Below are positions 33,437 to 40,418 of a stretch of DNA of 64,000 nt, one piece after another. The stretch lies in NCBI RefSeq assembly GCF_033441515.1, contig NZ_JAWQJT010000001.1:1-64000 (forward strand), written 5' to 3'. Below the pieces are notes generated by a model. The model searched no databases and was not told the origin of the DNA. It saw only the letters and a list, made by a program, of their open reading frames with translations. This DNA comes from Amycolatopsis solani (lineage in GTDB: Bacteria > Actinomycetota > Actinomycetes > Mycobacteriales > Pseudonocardiaceae). Within the stretch, counting starts at the first letter, position 1. The number at the start of each line of letters is the position of its first letter. The position numbers and the translations under genes were made by a program.

Positions 33437-34792
33437 GTGACCGCAAGCACCACCGCCGAGCCGCAGGCCCCGGCGCCCCGGCAGCGCAGGCTGCGCACCG
33501 AGATCCCCGGCCCCGTCTCGCGCGAGCTGCAGGAGCGCCGCGCGAACGCCGTCGCCGCCGGCGTCAGCTCGGTGCTGCCCGTCTACGTCACCTCCGCCAG
33601 CGGCGGGCTGCTCACCGACGCCGACGGCAACGTCCTGATCGACTTCGGCTCCGGCATCGCGGTGACCAACGTCGGGCACTCCGCGCCCGCCGTCGTCGAC
33701 CGCGTCCGCAAGCAGGCGTGCTGGTTCACCCACACCTGTTTCATGGTCACGCCGTACGAGGGGTACGTCGAGGTCTGCGAGGCGCTGGCCGAGCTGACGC
33801 CGGGCGACCACGCGAAGAAGTCCGTGCTGTTCAACTCCGGCGCCGAAGCCGTCGAGAACGCCGTGAAGATCGCGCGCACGGCGACCGGGCGCCAGGCCGT
33901 CGTCGTGTTCGACCACGCCTACCACGGCCGCACCAACCTGACGATGGGCATGACCGCGAAGTCCGTGCCCTACAAGCACGGCTTCGGCCCGTTCGCGCCC
34001 GAGGTCTACCGCGTGCCGGGCTCCTACCCCTACCGCGACGGTCTGTCCGGTCCCGAAGCGGCCGCGCTGGCCATCGACCGGATCGAGAAGCAGATCGGCG
34101 GCGACCAGGTCGCGGCCGTGGTCTTGGAGCCGATCCAGGGCGAAGGCGGGTTCATCGAGCCCGCACGCGGCTTCCTGCCCGCGATTTCCGCGTGGTGCCG
34201 CGAAAACGGCGTCGTGTTCGTCGCCGACGAGGTCCAGACCGGCTTCTGCCGCACGGGTTCCTGGTTCGCGTCGAGTGACGAAGACGTCGTGCCCGATCTG
34301 ATCGCGACGGCCAAGGGCATCGCGGGCGGCCTGCCGCTGTCCGCCGTCACCGGCCGCGCGGAGCTGCTCGACGCCGTCGGGCCGGGCGGGCTCGGCGGCA
34401 CGTACGGCGGCAACCCGATCGCCTGCGCCGCCGCGCTCGGCTCGATCGAGACGATGAAGAACGAAGACCTGGCTTCGTCGGCGAAGCGGATCGAAAACGT
34501 CGTGCTGCCGCGGCTGCGCGCGCTGGCCGCCGAGACCGGGGTGATCGGCGACGTCCGCGGGCGCGGCGCGATGCTGGCCGCGGAGTTCGTGAAGCCCGGT
34601 TCTTCGGAACCGGACGCCGACCTCACCAAGCGCGTCGCGGCAGCCTGCCACCGAGCCGGCGTGGTGGTGCTGACCTGCGGCACCTACGGCAACGTCGTCC
34701 GGCTGCTGCCGCCGCTGTCCCTGGCCGACGACCTGCTCGACGAGGGCCTCTCGGTCCTCGAACACGCTGTCCGCACGGAGGTTCTCGCATGA
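33437..34792 (+). CDS. gabT: 4-aminobutyrate aminotransferase
   Basis: 451-residue class III PLP aminotransferase that moves the amino group of GABA to 2-oxoglutarate, giving succinate semialdehyde. Visible are LIDFGSGIAVTNVGH, LFNSGAEAVENAVKIAR, VVVFDHAYHGRTNLTMGMTAK, the cofactor Asp in VFVADEVQTGF and the PLP lysine in LIATAKGIAGGLPLS. The match to actinobacterial GabT is strong. GTG 33437 follows CAGGAG. Its TGA overlaps the next ATG (ATGA). Confidence 0.93.
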   Translation: MTASTTAEPQAPAPRQRRLRTEIPGPVSRELQERRANAVAAGVSSVLPVYVTSASGGLLTDADGNVLIDFGSGIAVTNVGHSAPAVVDRVRKQACWFTHTCFMVTPYEGYVEVCEALAELTPGDHAKKSVLFNSGAEAVENAVKIARTATGRQAVVVFDHAYHGRTNLTMGMTAKSVPYKHGFGPFAPEVYRVPGSYPYRDGLSGPEAAALAIDRIEKQIGGDQVAAVVLEPIQGEGGFIEPARGFLPAISAWCRENGVVFVADEVQTGFCRTGSWFASSDEDVVPDLIATAKGIAGGLPLSAVTGRAELLDAVGPGGLGGTYGGNPIACAAALGSIETMKNEDLASSAKRIENVVLPRLRALAAETGVIGDVRGRGAMLAAEFVKPGSSEPDADLTKRVAAACHRAGVVVLTCGTYGNVVRLLPPLSLADDLLDEGLSVLEHAVRTEVLA

Positions 34793-36216
34793 CTTTCCCG
34801 TTCTGGGTCGCCGGGAAGCCGGTGACCGCCGGCGCGACCGCGCTCGTCCGGCATTCCTACGACGGTTCCTCCGCCGGGTCGCACTACGTGCCGTCCGAGG
34901 CGGACGTCGAAGCCGCGGTCCAGGCCGCGCACGACGTCGCCGACGAGTTCGCGACGCTGCCCGCGCACGTCCGCGCCGGCGCGCTGGACCACGTGTCCCG
35001 GGCGCTGGGCGAGCGGTCCGAGGAGATCGCGGCGCTGATCACCGCCGAGTCCGGCAAGCCGCTGAAGTGGGCGCGCGGCGAGGTCGGCCGCGCGGTCTCG
35101 ACGTTCCGCTGGGCGGCCGAGGAAGCCCGCCGGTTCTCCGGCGAGCTGCAGCGCCTCGACACCGACCCCGGCGGCACCGGGCGGCTCGCGCTGGTCCGGC
35201 GCGTGTCCCGCGGGCCGGTGCTGGGCATCACGCCGTTCAACTTCCCGCTCAACCTGGTGGCGCACAAGGTGGCCCCGGCGATCGCGGTGGGCGCGCCGAT
35301 CGTGCTCAAGCCCGCGCCCGCGACGCCGCTGACGGCGTTGCTGCTGGGCGAAATCCTGGCTTCGACGGACCTTCCGGCGGGGTCGTGGTCGATCCTGCCG
35401 GTGGACAACGAGACGTCGTCGCGGCTGGTCGAGGACCCGCGGCTGCCGGTGGTGTCGTTCACCGGCTCGGTCCCGGTCGGCTGGGCGATCCGCGACCGCG
35501 TCCCGCGCAAGCACGTGGCACTGGAGCTCGGCGGCAACGGCGCGGTGCTGGTCTGTCCTGATTGGACGGACCTCGACTTCGCGGCGCAGCGGATCGCGAC
35601 CTTCGCGATGTACCAGGCCGGACAGTCGTGCATTTCGGTGCAGCGGGTGTACGCGCACTCCGACGTCTTCGACGCGTTGCAGGAAAAGGTGCTCGAGCAG
35701 GTCAAGGCGCTGCGCACCGGCGACCCGCGCGCCGACGGGGTCGACGTCGGCCCGCTGATCAGCACCGACGCGGCTTCGCGGGTCGAGTCGTGGGTGTCCT
35801 CCGCCGTGGCCGCGGGCGGACGCCTGCTCACGGGTGGCGGGCGGTCGGGAGCCACGGTCGAGCCGACGGTGCTGGCGGACGTCCCCGAGGACGCGTCGGT
35901 GATGGCCGAGGAGGTGTTCGGACCGGTGGTTTCGCTGGTCCGGGTGGCTTCGGTCGCCGAGGGCGTGTCCCGGATCAACGCGTCGCGCTTCGGCCTGCAA
36001 GCCGGCGTGTTCACCCGCGACCTGCCGACGGCGTTCGAGGTGTCGGCGGCGCTGAAGGTGGGCGGCGTGCTGGTGGGCGACGTCCCGAGCTTCCGCGCGG
36101 ACCAGATGCCCTACGGCGGGGTGAAGGACTCCGGCGTGGGCCGCGAGGGCCCGGCGTCGGCGATGGCGGACTTCACCGAGGAGCGGGTGACCGTCCTGAC
36201 CGGACTGACGCTCTGA
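34789..36216 (+). CDS. aldehyde dehydrogenase, probable succinate-semialdehyde dehydrogenase
   Basis: 475 residues. Catalytic Cys is in YQAGQSCISVQRVY and Glu in VALELGGNGAVLV; GITPFNFPLNLVAHKVAPAIA and EEVFGPVVSLVRV complete the pattern. The sequence belongs to the NAD-dependent ALDH branch that includes lactaldehyde and semialdehyde dehydrogenases rather than classical GabD. Translational coupling to gabT makes succinate semialdehyde the best substrate guess. Its stop lies one base from the convergent MBL gene. Confidence 0.85.
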   Translation: MTFPFWVAGKPVTAGATALVRHSYDGSSAGSHYVPSEADVEAAVQAAHDVADEFATLPAHVRAGALDHVSRALGERSEEIAALITAESGKPLKWARGEVGRAVSTFRWAAEEARRFSGELQRLDTDPGGTGRLALVRRVSRGPVLGITPFNFPLNLVAHKVAPAIAVGAPIVLKPAPATPLTALLLGEILASTDLPAGSWSILPVDNETSSRLVEDPRLPVVSFTGSVPVGWAIRDRVPRKHVALELGGNGAVLVCPDWTDLDFAAQRIATFAMYQAGQSCISVQRVYAHSDVFDALQEKVLEQVKALRTGDPRADGVDVGPLISTDAASRVESWVSSAVAAGGRLLTGGGRSGATVEPTVLADVPEDASVMAEEVFGPVVSLVRVASVAEGVSRINASRFGLQAGVFTRDLPTAFEVSAALKVGGVLVGDVPSFRADQMPYGGVKDSGVGREGPASAMADFTEERVTVLTGLTL

Positions 36217-36217
36217 G

Positions 36218-36925
36218 CTACCGGCGTTTCCCCCAGCGCTCGTCGGCCGGCTCTTCGCCGCGTCGCAGCGCTTCGAGGTAGGCGCGGTCGACGGCGAACC
36301 GGGCCGCGATCTCGTCGTTCCGGGCCACGGCGCCGTGGCCCGGAACGAGGACGTCGACGTGCTCGGCGGCCTTGTCCAGCCGATCGAGAGCGGCCTCGTA
36401 GGCCTCCTGCTGCCCGGTACGGCGCGGGTCGAGGAGCGGGATGAGGACGTCGGAGAGCATGTCCCCGGCCAGCAGGACGCCGCGGTCCGCGAGCAGGACC
36501 GCGGCGTGCCCGACGGCGTGCGCGTCGTGCTCGACTACCTCACCCGGTATCGGCCCGCCGCCGGACGGCAGCGGGGTGAGCAGGGCGACGAGGTCGAGCG
36601 GAACGTCCTCGGCGGTCTCGGCCGCCATCGCCTGGGCCCGCTCGCGAACTTCGCCGGCGACCTGCGCGCAGGCGGCGGTGGCGTAGCGCGGCACGTCGCC
36701 GAAGCGGGGGTGCCAGAGCAGGTGGTCCCAGTGCGGGTGCGTGCAGAACCCGGCGACCACCGGTTCGCCGAGCCGGTCGAGGTCGTCGGCGAGCGCGTCC
36801 AGCTCGGCGCCTTCGATGCCGGGGTCGACCACGACCAGGCCGTGGTCGGCGCGGATGACGGTGGTGTTGCTCCAGACCCAGCCGCTTTGCCGCACCCAGA
36901 CCCCGTCGGCCACCTCGTTCAGCAT
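36218..36925 (-). CDS. MBL-fold metallohydrolase
   Basis: 235 residues of metallo-beta-lactamase fold. The zinc motif is GFCTHPHWDHLLWH (HxHxDH), followed by later ligands in AHAVGHAAVLLADRGVLLAGD and LVPGHGAVA. It begins with VADGVWVRQSGWVWSNTTVIRADHGLVVVDPG, typical of hydrolases related to glyoxalase II and lactonases. No signal peptide is present. Substrate is unknown; it is not a classical beta-lactamase. Confidence 0.8.
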   Translation of the reverse strand: MLNEVADGVWVRQSGWVWSNTTVIRADHGLVVVDPGIEGAELDALADDLDRLGEPVVAGFCTHPHWDHLLWHPRFGDVPRYATAACAQVAGEVRERAQAMAAETAEDVPLDLVALLTPLPSGGGPIPGEVVEHDAHAVGHAAVLLADRGVLLAGDMLSDVLIPLLDPRRTGQQEAYEAALDRLDKAAEHVDVLVPGHGAVARNDEIAARFAVDRAYLEALRRGEEPADERWGKRR

Positions 36926-36960
36926 CGGCTCACCGTGTCAGGCCGCGGAGCCGGGCGCAA

Positions 36961-37734
36961 TCATTCCGCCCGCAGCGCCGCCGTCAGCGCGGCGTGCGCC
37001 TCCACCAGCGAAGGTCCGTACCACGTCAGGTGCCGCCCCGAGATCAGCACGTACCGCGCGCCCGGGAAGTGGTCCGGCCCGTCGTCCTCGGTGAACAGGT
37101 ACGGCTCGTCCGGCAGCACCAGCAGGTCCGCGTCCGCGCTCAAGTGCGCCCGCAGCTCCGCCACGTCCGGCCGTGGGTAGCGCTCGTCCGACCCCGCGTA
37201 GACGTTCGCCACGCCGACGCGGCGCAGGACGTCGCCGCCGAAGGTGTCGCGGCCCAGGACTATCCACGGTTTGCGCCAGACCGGGACCACCGCGTGGAAG
37301 CGCACCGGCCGGGTCTCGCGCCAGAGTTCCTCCGCCGACACCAGCCAGTCCGGTTCGTCCAGCTCGCACGCCTGCGTGAGGATCCGCCGCAGCGACGCCA
37401 GCGCGGCGGGCACGGACGCCGACGCGGCCATCACCCAGACCGGGATCCCGTTGGCGCGCAGGCGTTCCACGTCCTCCGGGCGGTTCTCCTCCGAGTTGGC
37501 CAGCACGAGGTCCGGCGCGAGGTCCAGCACCCGGTCGAGCTTCGGGTACTTGGACCCACCCACCCGCGGGACGTCCAAAGTGGACGGATGCGTGCAGTAG
37601 TCCGTGACGCCGGCCAGGCGCCCCGGCGCGCTCACCTCGACCGCTTCGGTCAGCGACGGCACGAGCGACACGATGCGCGAAGCCGGGCCGGACAGCGGCA
37701 CCGGCTCCCCGAGGTCGTCGACGAGAGAGGTCAT
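36961..37734 (-). CDS. BtuF-like helical-backbone metal receptor protein without signal peptide
   Basis: 257 residues of the periplasmic-binding fold used for cobalamin and siderophores (SRIVSLVPSLTEAVEVSAPGRLAGVTDYCTHP, DLAPDLVLANSEENRPEDVERLRANGIPVWV, DLLVLPDEPYLFTEDD). It lacks any signal peptide or lipobox, so it should stay in the cytoplasm; actinobacteria commonly carry such versions. ATG 37734 overlaps the RNB ribonuclease stop (ATGA). Ligand unknown; a corrinoid or metal complex is possible. No ABC partner is nearby. Confidence 0.75.
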   Translation of the reverse strand: MTSLVDDLGEPVPLSGPASRIVSLVPSLTEAVEVSAPGRLAGVTDYCTHPSTLDVPRVGGSKYPKLDRVLDLAPDLVLANSEENRPEDVERLRANGIPVWVMAASASVPAALASLRRILTQACELDEPDWLVSAEELWRETRPVRFHAVVPVWRKPWIVLGRDTFGGDVLRRVGVANVYAGSDERYPRPDVAELRAHLSADADLLVLPDEPYLFTEDDGPDHFPGARYVLISGRHLTWYGPSLVEAHAALTAALRAE

Positions 37735-39143
37735 GCGCGTTCGAACGACACCTTCCGCTGCTCGACGTCCACCGCGGTCAGCCGGACGGCGATCCGCTCC
37801 CCCGCGGTCAGCTTCTCCCCCGCGCACTTCGCCATCACCGTCGGGTCTTCGACGAGGATCTCCGCCTTGTTCTCGTCCGCGCGCAGCACCACCGCGCTGA
37901 ACTCGCCGCCGACGTGCTCGGCCAGCACCCACGCTTCGACCTGGTCGATGCACGCCCGCTCGACCTTCGCGGCGAGGGTGTCCGACGCGCTCATCCGCTC
38001 GGGCACGTCCGCCAGCGCCGCGCGCACCCACGCCAGCACCTCGCGGCCCGCCGAGACGGCGAGGCAGATCTCCGTGGCGAAGCGGTCCACCAGCCGCCGG
38101 ATCGGCGCCGTCACGTGCGCGTACGCGCCGCCGATGCCCGCGTGCGTCGTCAACGCCGGCAGTTCGCCGTCGAACGCCGTGTAGCCCGCGCCGCGCAGCA
38201 GCCGCGTCGTGTCGGCGTAGAGCGCCATCGAGGCAGGTTGCCCGGGGTCCAGCGCGGACAGGAACTCCGACACGGTCGTCTCCGGTGCCCAGGCGATGCC
38301 CAGCGCGTCGGCCGAGCGGCGCAGCCAGTCGACGGCCTCGGGTTCCGGGTCGGGCAGCGTGCGCAGGACGCCGACCCGCGCGTCGATCATGATCCGCGCC
38401 GCCGCCATCCCGGTGAGCAGCGAGATCTCGGCGTTCCAGGCGTCGACGACCGTCCGCGGCCGGCGGGCGAGCACCCAGCCGCCGTCCGGGTTGCCGCTGA
38501 TCTCCTGCTCCGGCAGCTGCAGCTCGACCGCGCCGCGGCGGACGGCCAGTTCGCGCCGCCGCCGCCCGAGCTCGGGCAGCGCCGCCACCGACGGGTGCGG
38601 CTTCCCGGCGTCGAGCGCGGCTTGCACCGTCTCGTAGTCGAACTGCTCGGTGGACCGGACCAGCGCGCGGCGCACGCGCGTGGACGTCGGCTCGCCGGCT
38701 TCGTCGGTCTCGATGGTCCAGAGCACCGCGGGCCGGACCTCGCCCGGCAGCAGGCTCGCGGCGCCTTCGGACAGCACCGGCGGGTGCAGCGGGACGTTCC
38801 CGTCGGGCAGGTAGAGCGTCTGCCCGCGCAGGCGTGATTCGCGGTCGAGCGCGCCGCCGGGCGGGACGAACGCGGCGAGGTCGGCGATCGCGTAGTGCAC
38901 GCGGAAGCCGCGCGCGGTCTTCTCCACGACCATCGCCTGGTCGAGGTCCTTGGACCCGGGCGGGTCGATGGTGACGAACGGCAGCTCGGTCGCGTCTTCG
39001 CGAGGCTCGGCGAGCGGGTCGAGGACCGCCGCCTCCGCTTCGGCCAGCACGTCCGGCCCGAACGACTCCGGCAGCGAAAACTCGGCGCGCAGGGGCCCGA
39101 AGTCCCCGCCCGCCGAGTGTGTCCTGATCACCAGGGGAGGCAC
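37731..39143 (-). CDS. RNB-domain exoribonuclease (RNase II/R-like)
   Basis: 470 residues. The catalytic acidic cluster is visible in TIDPPGSKDLDQAM, with YAIADLAAFVPPGGALDRESRLRGQTLYLPDGNVPLHP and the later AYAHVTAPIRRLVDRF, the RNB fingerprint. N-terminal cold-shock and C-terminal S1 domains are shorter than in E. coli RNase II, as usual in actinobacterial forms. It should degrade RNA 3' to 5'. GTG 39143 is the start. The Zur-like box lies 78-98 bases upstream. Confidence 0.85.
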   Translation of the reverse strand: MPPLVIRTHSAGGDFGPLRAEFSLPESFGPDVLAEAEAAVLDPLAEPREDATELPFVTIDPPGSKDLDQAMVVEKTARGFRVHYAIADLAAFVPPGGALDRESRLRGQTLYLPDGNVPLHPPVLSEGAASLLPGEVRPAVLWTIETDEAGEPTSTRVRRALVRSTEQFDYETVQAALDAGKPHPSVAALPELGRRRRELAVRRGAVELQLPEQEISGNPDGGWVLARRPRTVVDAWNAEISLLTGMAAARIMIDARVGVLRTLPDPEPEAVDWLRRSADALGIAWAPETTVSEFLSALDPGQPASMALYADTTRLLRGAGYTAFDGELPALTTHAGIGGAYAHVTAPIRRLVDRFATEICLAVSAGREVLAWVRAALADVPERMSASDTLAAKVERACIDQVEAWVLAEHVGGEFSAVVLRADENKAEILVEDPTVMAKCAGEKLTAGERIAVRLTAVDVEQRKVSFERA

Positions 39144-39210
39144 CCCCCAACCCTAACCCCGGAAGGGGCCGATGATCGCCCGATCGGGCGCGGGCCGGTC
39201 GGGTGTACGT

Positions 39211-39259
39211 TGTCGGGCAATAATGAAAACCGTCTTCGTTATCAGAAGGGTGCCCGACA
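39211..39259. promoter_or_regulatory. perfect 9-bp inverted repeat flanking the Zur-like box
   Basis: TGTCGGGCA (39211-39219) and TGCCCGACA (39251-39259) are exact reverse complements. They enclose the Zur-like box, and the right arm ends one base before the GTG of the ATPase gene. As RNA the stem would put the GAAGGG ribosome site in the loop and the start codon beside the stem; as DNA it could loop or add an operator. Confidence 0.5.
39221..39241. promoter_or_regulatory. Zur-like operator
   Basis: TAATGAAAAC-C-GTCTTCGTTA (39221-39241) is a 21-base near-palindrome with 8 of 10 positions symmetric. It closely resembles the actinobacterial Zur consensus built on TGAAAATNNTTTTCA with flanking TAA/TTA. 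It is AT-rich in a very GC-rich region and lies 20 bases before the CooC-like ATPase start. This is a match by eye, not a scored hit. Confidence 0.55.
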
Positions 39260-39260
39260 A

Positions 39261-40205
39261 GTGAAGATCGCGTTCGTCGGCAAGGGCGGCAGCGGCAAGA
39301 CCACGCTCTCGTCGCTGTTCGTCGCGTACCTCGCCGACGCCGGCCTGCCGGTGCTGGCGATCGACGCCGACATCAACCAGCACCTGGCGGTGGCGCTCGG
39401 CGCGACCGAAGAAGAAGCACTGGCCTGGCCGACGCTCGGCGACAACATGGCCCTGATCAAGGAGTACCTGCGCGGCGACAACCCGCGCATCCCCGACGCG
39501 GCGTCGATGATCAAGACGACCCCGCCAGGGCGGGGCTCCCGCCTGGTCCGGCCGTTCGAGGACAACCCGGTGTTCTCGGCGTGCTTCCGCCAATTGGGCG
39601 GCGTGCGGCTCGGCGTCACCGGCCAGTTCGACGAGGACGACCTGGGCGTCAAGTGCTACCACTCGAAGGTGGGAGCCGCGGAGCTGCTGCTGAACCACCT
39701 GGTCGACGTGGACGGCGAGTACGTCGTGATGGACATGACGGCGGGCGCGGACGCGTTCGCTTCGGGCCTGTTCACGCGGTTCGACGTGACGTTCCTGGTG
39801 TGCGAGCCGACGGTGCGCAGCGTGGGCGTGTACCGCCAGTACGCGGACTACGCCCGCGACTTCGGCGTCCGGCTCGTGGTGGTGGGCAACAAGGTGACGG
39901 ACGCGGAGGACGTCGAGTTCCTGCAGGACCAGGTCGGCGGCGCGCTGCTGGGCTGGTTGTCGGCGTCCCGCCACGTCCGCGCGGCCGAGCGCGGCACAGC
40001 CCGCCCGATCAGCGAGCTGGAGCCCCGCAACCTCTCGACGCTGCGTTCGATGCACGCGGCGGTGGACGCGGAACACCGCGACTGGGCGCGCTACCAGCGC
40101 CAGGCGGTGGAGTTCCACCTGCGCAACGCCCACGCCTGGGCCGGCGCGGACCTGGCCGCGCAGGTGGATCCGGAGTTCGTCCTGGGACCGCAGCTGGTGG
40201 TCTAG
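39261..40205 (+). CDS. CooC/MinD-type P-loop ATPase, possible metallochaperone
   Basis: 314 residues. The deviant Walker A KGGSGKTT (residues 8-15) follows MKIAFVG, and AIDADINQHLAVALG is the switch I region of the SIMIBI class. VMDMTAGADAFASGLFTRFD holds the Walker B area. Family members include ParA, NifH and CooC. At residues 132-134 it has CYH, where CooC proteins carry the metal-binding CxC motif at their dimer interface. With the Zur-like box upstream this suggests zinc or nickel handling, but no client enzyme is adjacent. GTG 39261 is the only start in phase with the Walker A strand. Confidence 0.75.
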   Translation: MKIAFVGKGGSGKTTLSSLFVAYLADAGLPVLAIDADINQHLAVALGATEEEALAWPTLGDNMALIKEYLRGDNPRIPDAASMIKTTPPGRGSRLVRPFEDNPVFSACFRQLGGVRLGVTGQFDEDDLGVKCYHSKVGAAELLLNHLVDVDGEYVVMDMTAGADAFASGLFTRFDVTFLVCEPTVRSVGVYRQYADYARDFGVRLVVVGNKVTDAEDVEFLQDQVGGALLGWLSASRHVRAAERGTARPISELEPRNLSTLRSMHAAVDAEHRDWARYQRQAVEFHLRNAHAWAGADLAAQVDPEFVLGPQLVV

Positions 40206-40387
40206 TCGTCGTCGGCGGCGTCGGCCTGCCGGGTCCGTTCCTTGGCGATGTCGAGCGCCCGCCGGGCGGTGGCCTCGTCGGGGTAGGGCCCGAGCAGGTC
40301 GACGCTGCGGCTGCGTTCGAGGTGCTCGACCTGGTGGGTGCGGGTGTTGTAGTACCACCCCTGGTCGGGATTCGGATCTTTCGACAT
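40202..40387 (-). CDS. small SPOR-like protein, 61 aa
   Basis: A short soluble protein, with QGWYYNTRTHQVEHLERSRS in the middle and DLLGPYPDEATARRALDIAK after it. The Y-N-x-x-T...V-E and G-P-Y-P-x-x-x-x-A pattern is that of actinobacterial SPOR-like small proteins of unknown role; G-P-F/Y-P-T-x-x-x-A is typical of SPOR repeats that bind denuded glycan strands, but no export signal is present. Its stop interlocks with the ATPase stop in CTAG. Confidence 0.7.
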   Translation of the reverse strand: MSKDPNPDQGWYYNTRTHQVEHLERSRSVDLLGPYPDEATARRALDIAKERTRQADAADDD

Positions 40388-40418
40388 GACCCCAGCCTGG
40401 CAGGTGGTGCGCCCGCTG

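Noticed and set aside
39261..40205. ParA chromosome- or plasmid-partition protein
   Set aside because: No ParB gene or parS-like sites are nearby, and the CYH position aligns better with the CooC metal motif. A general MinD/ParA-like role cannot be excluded.
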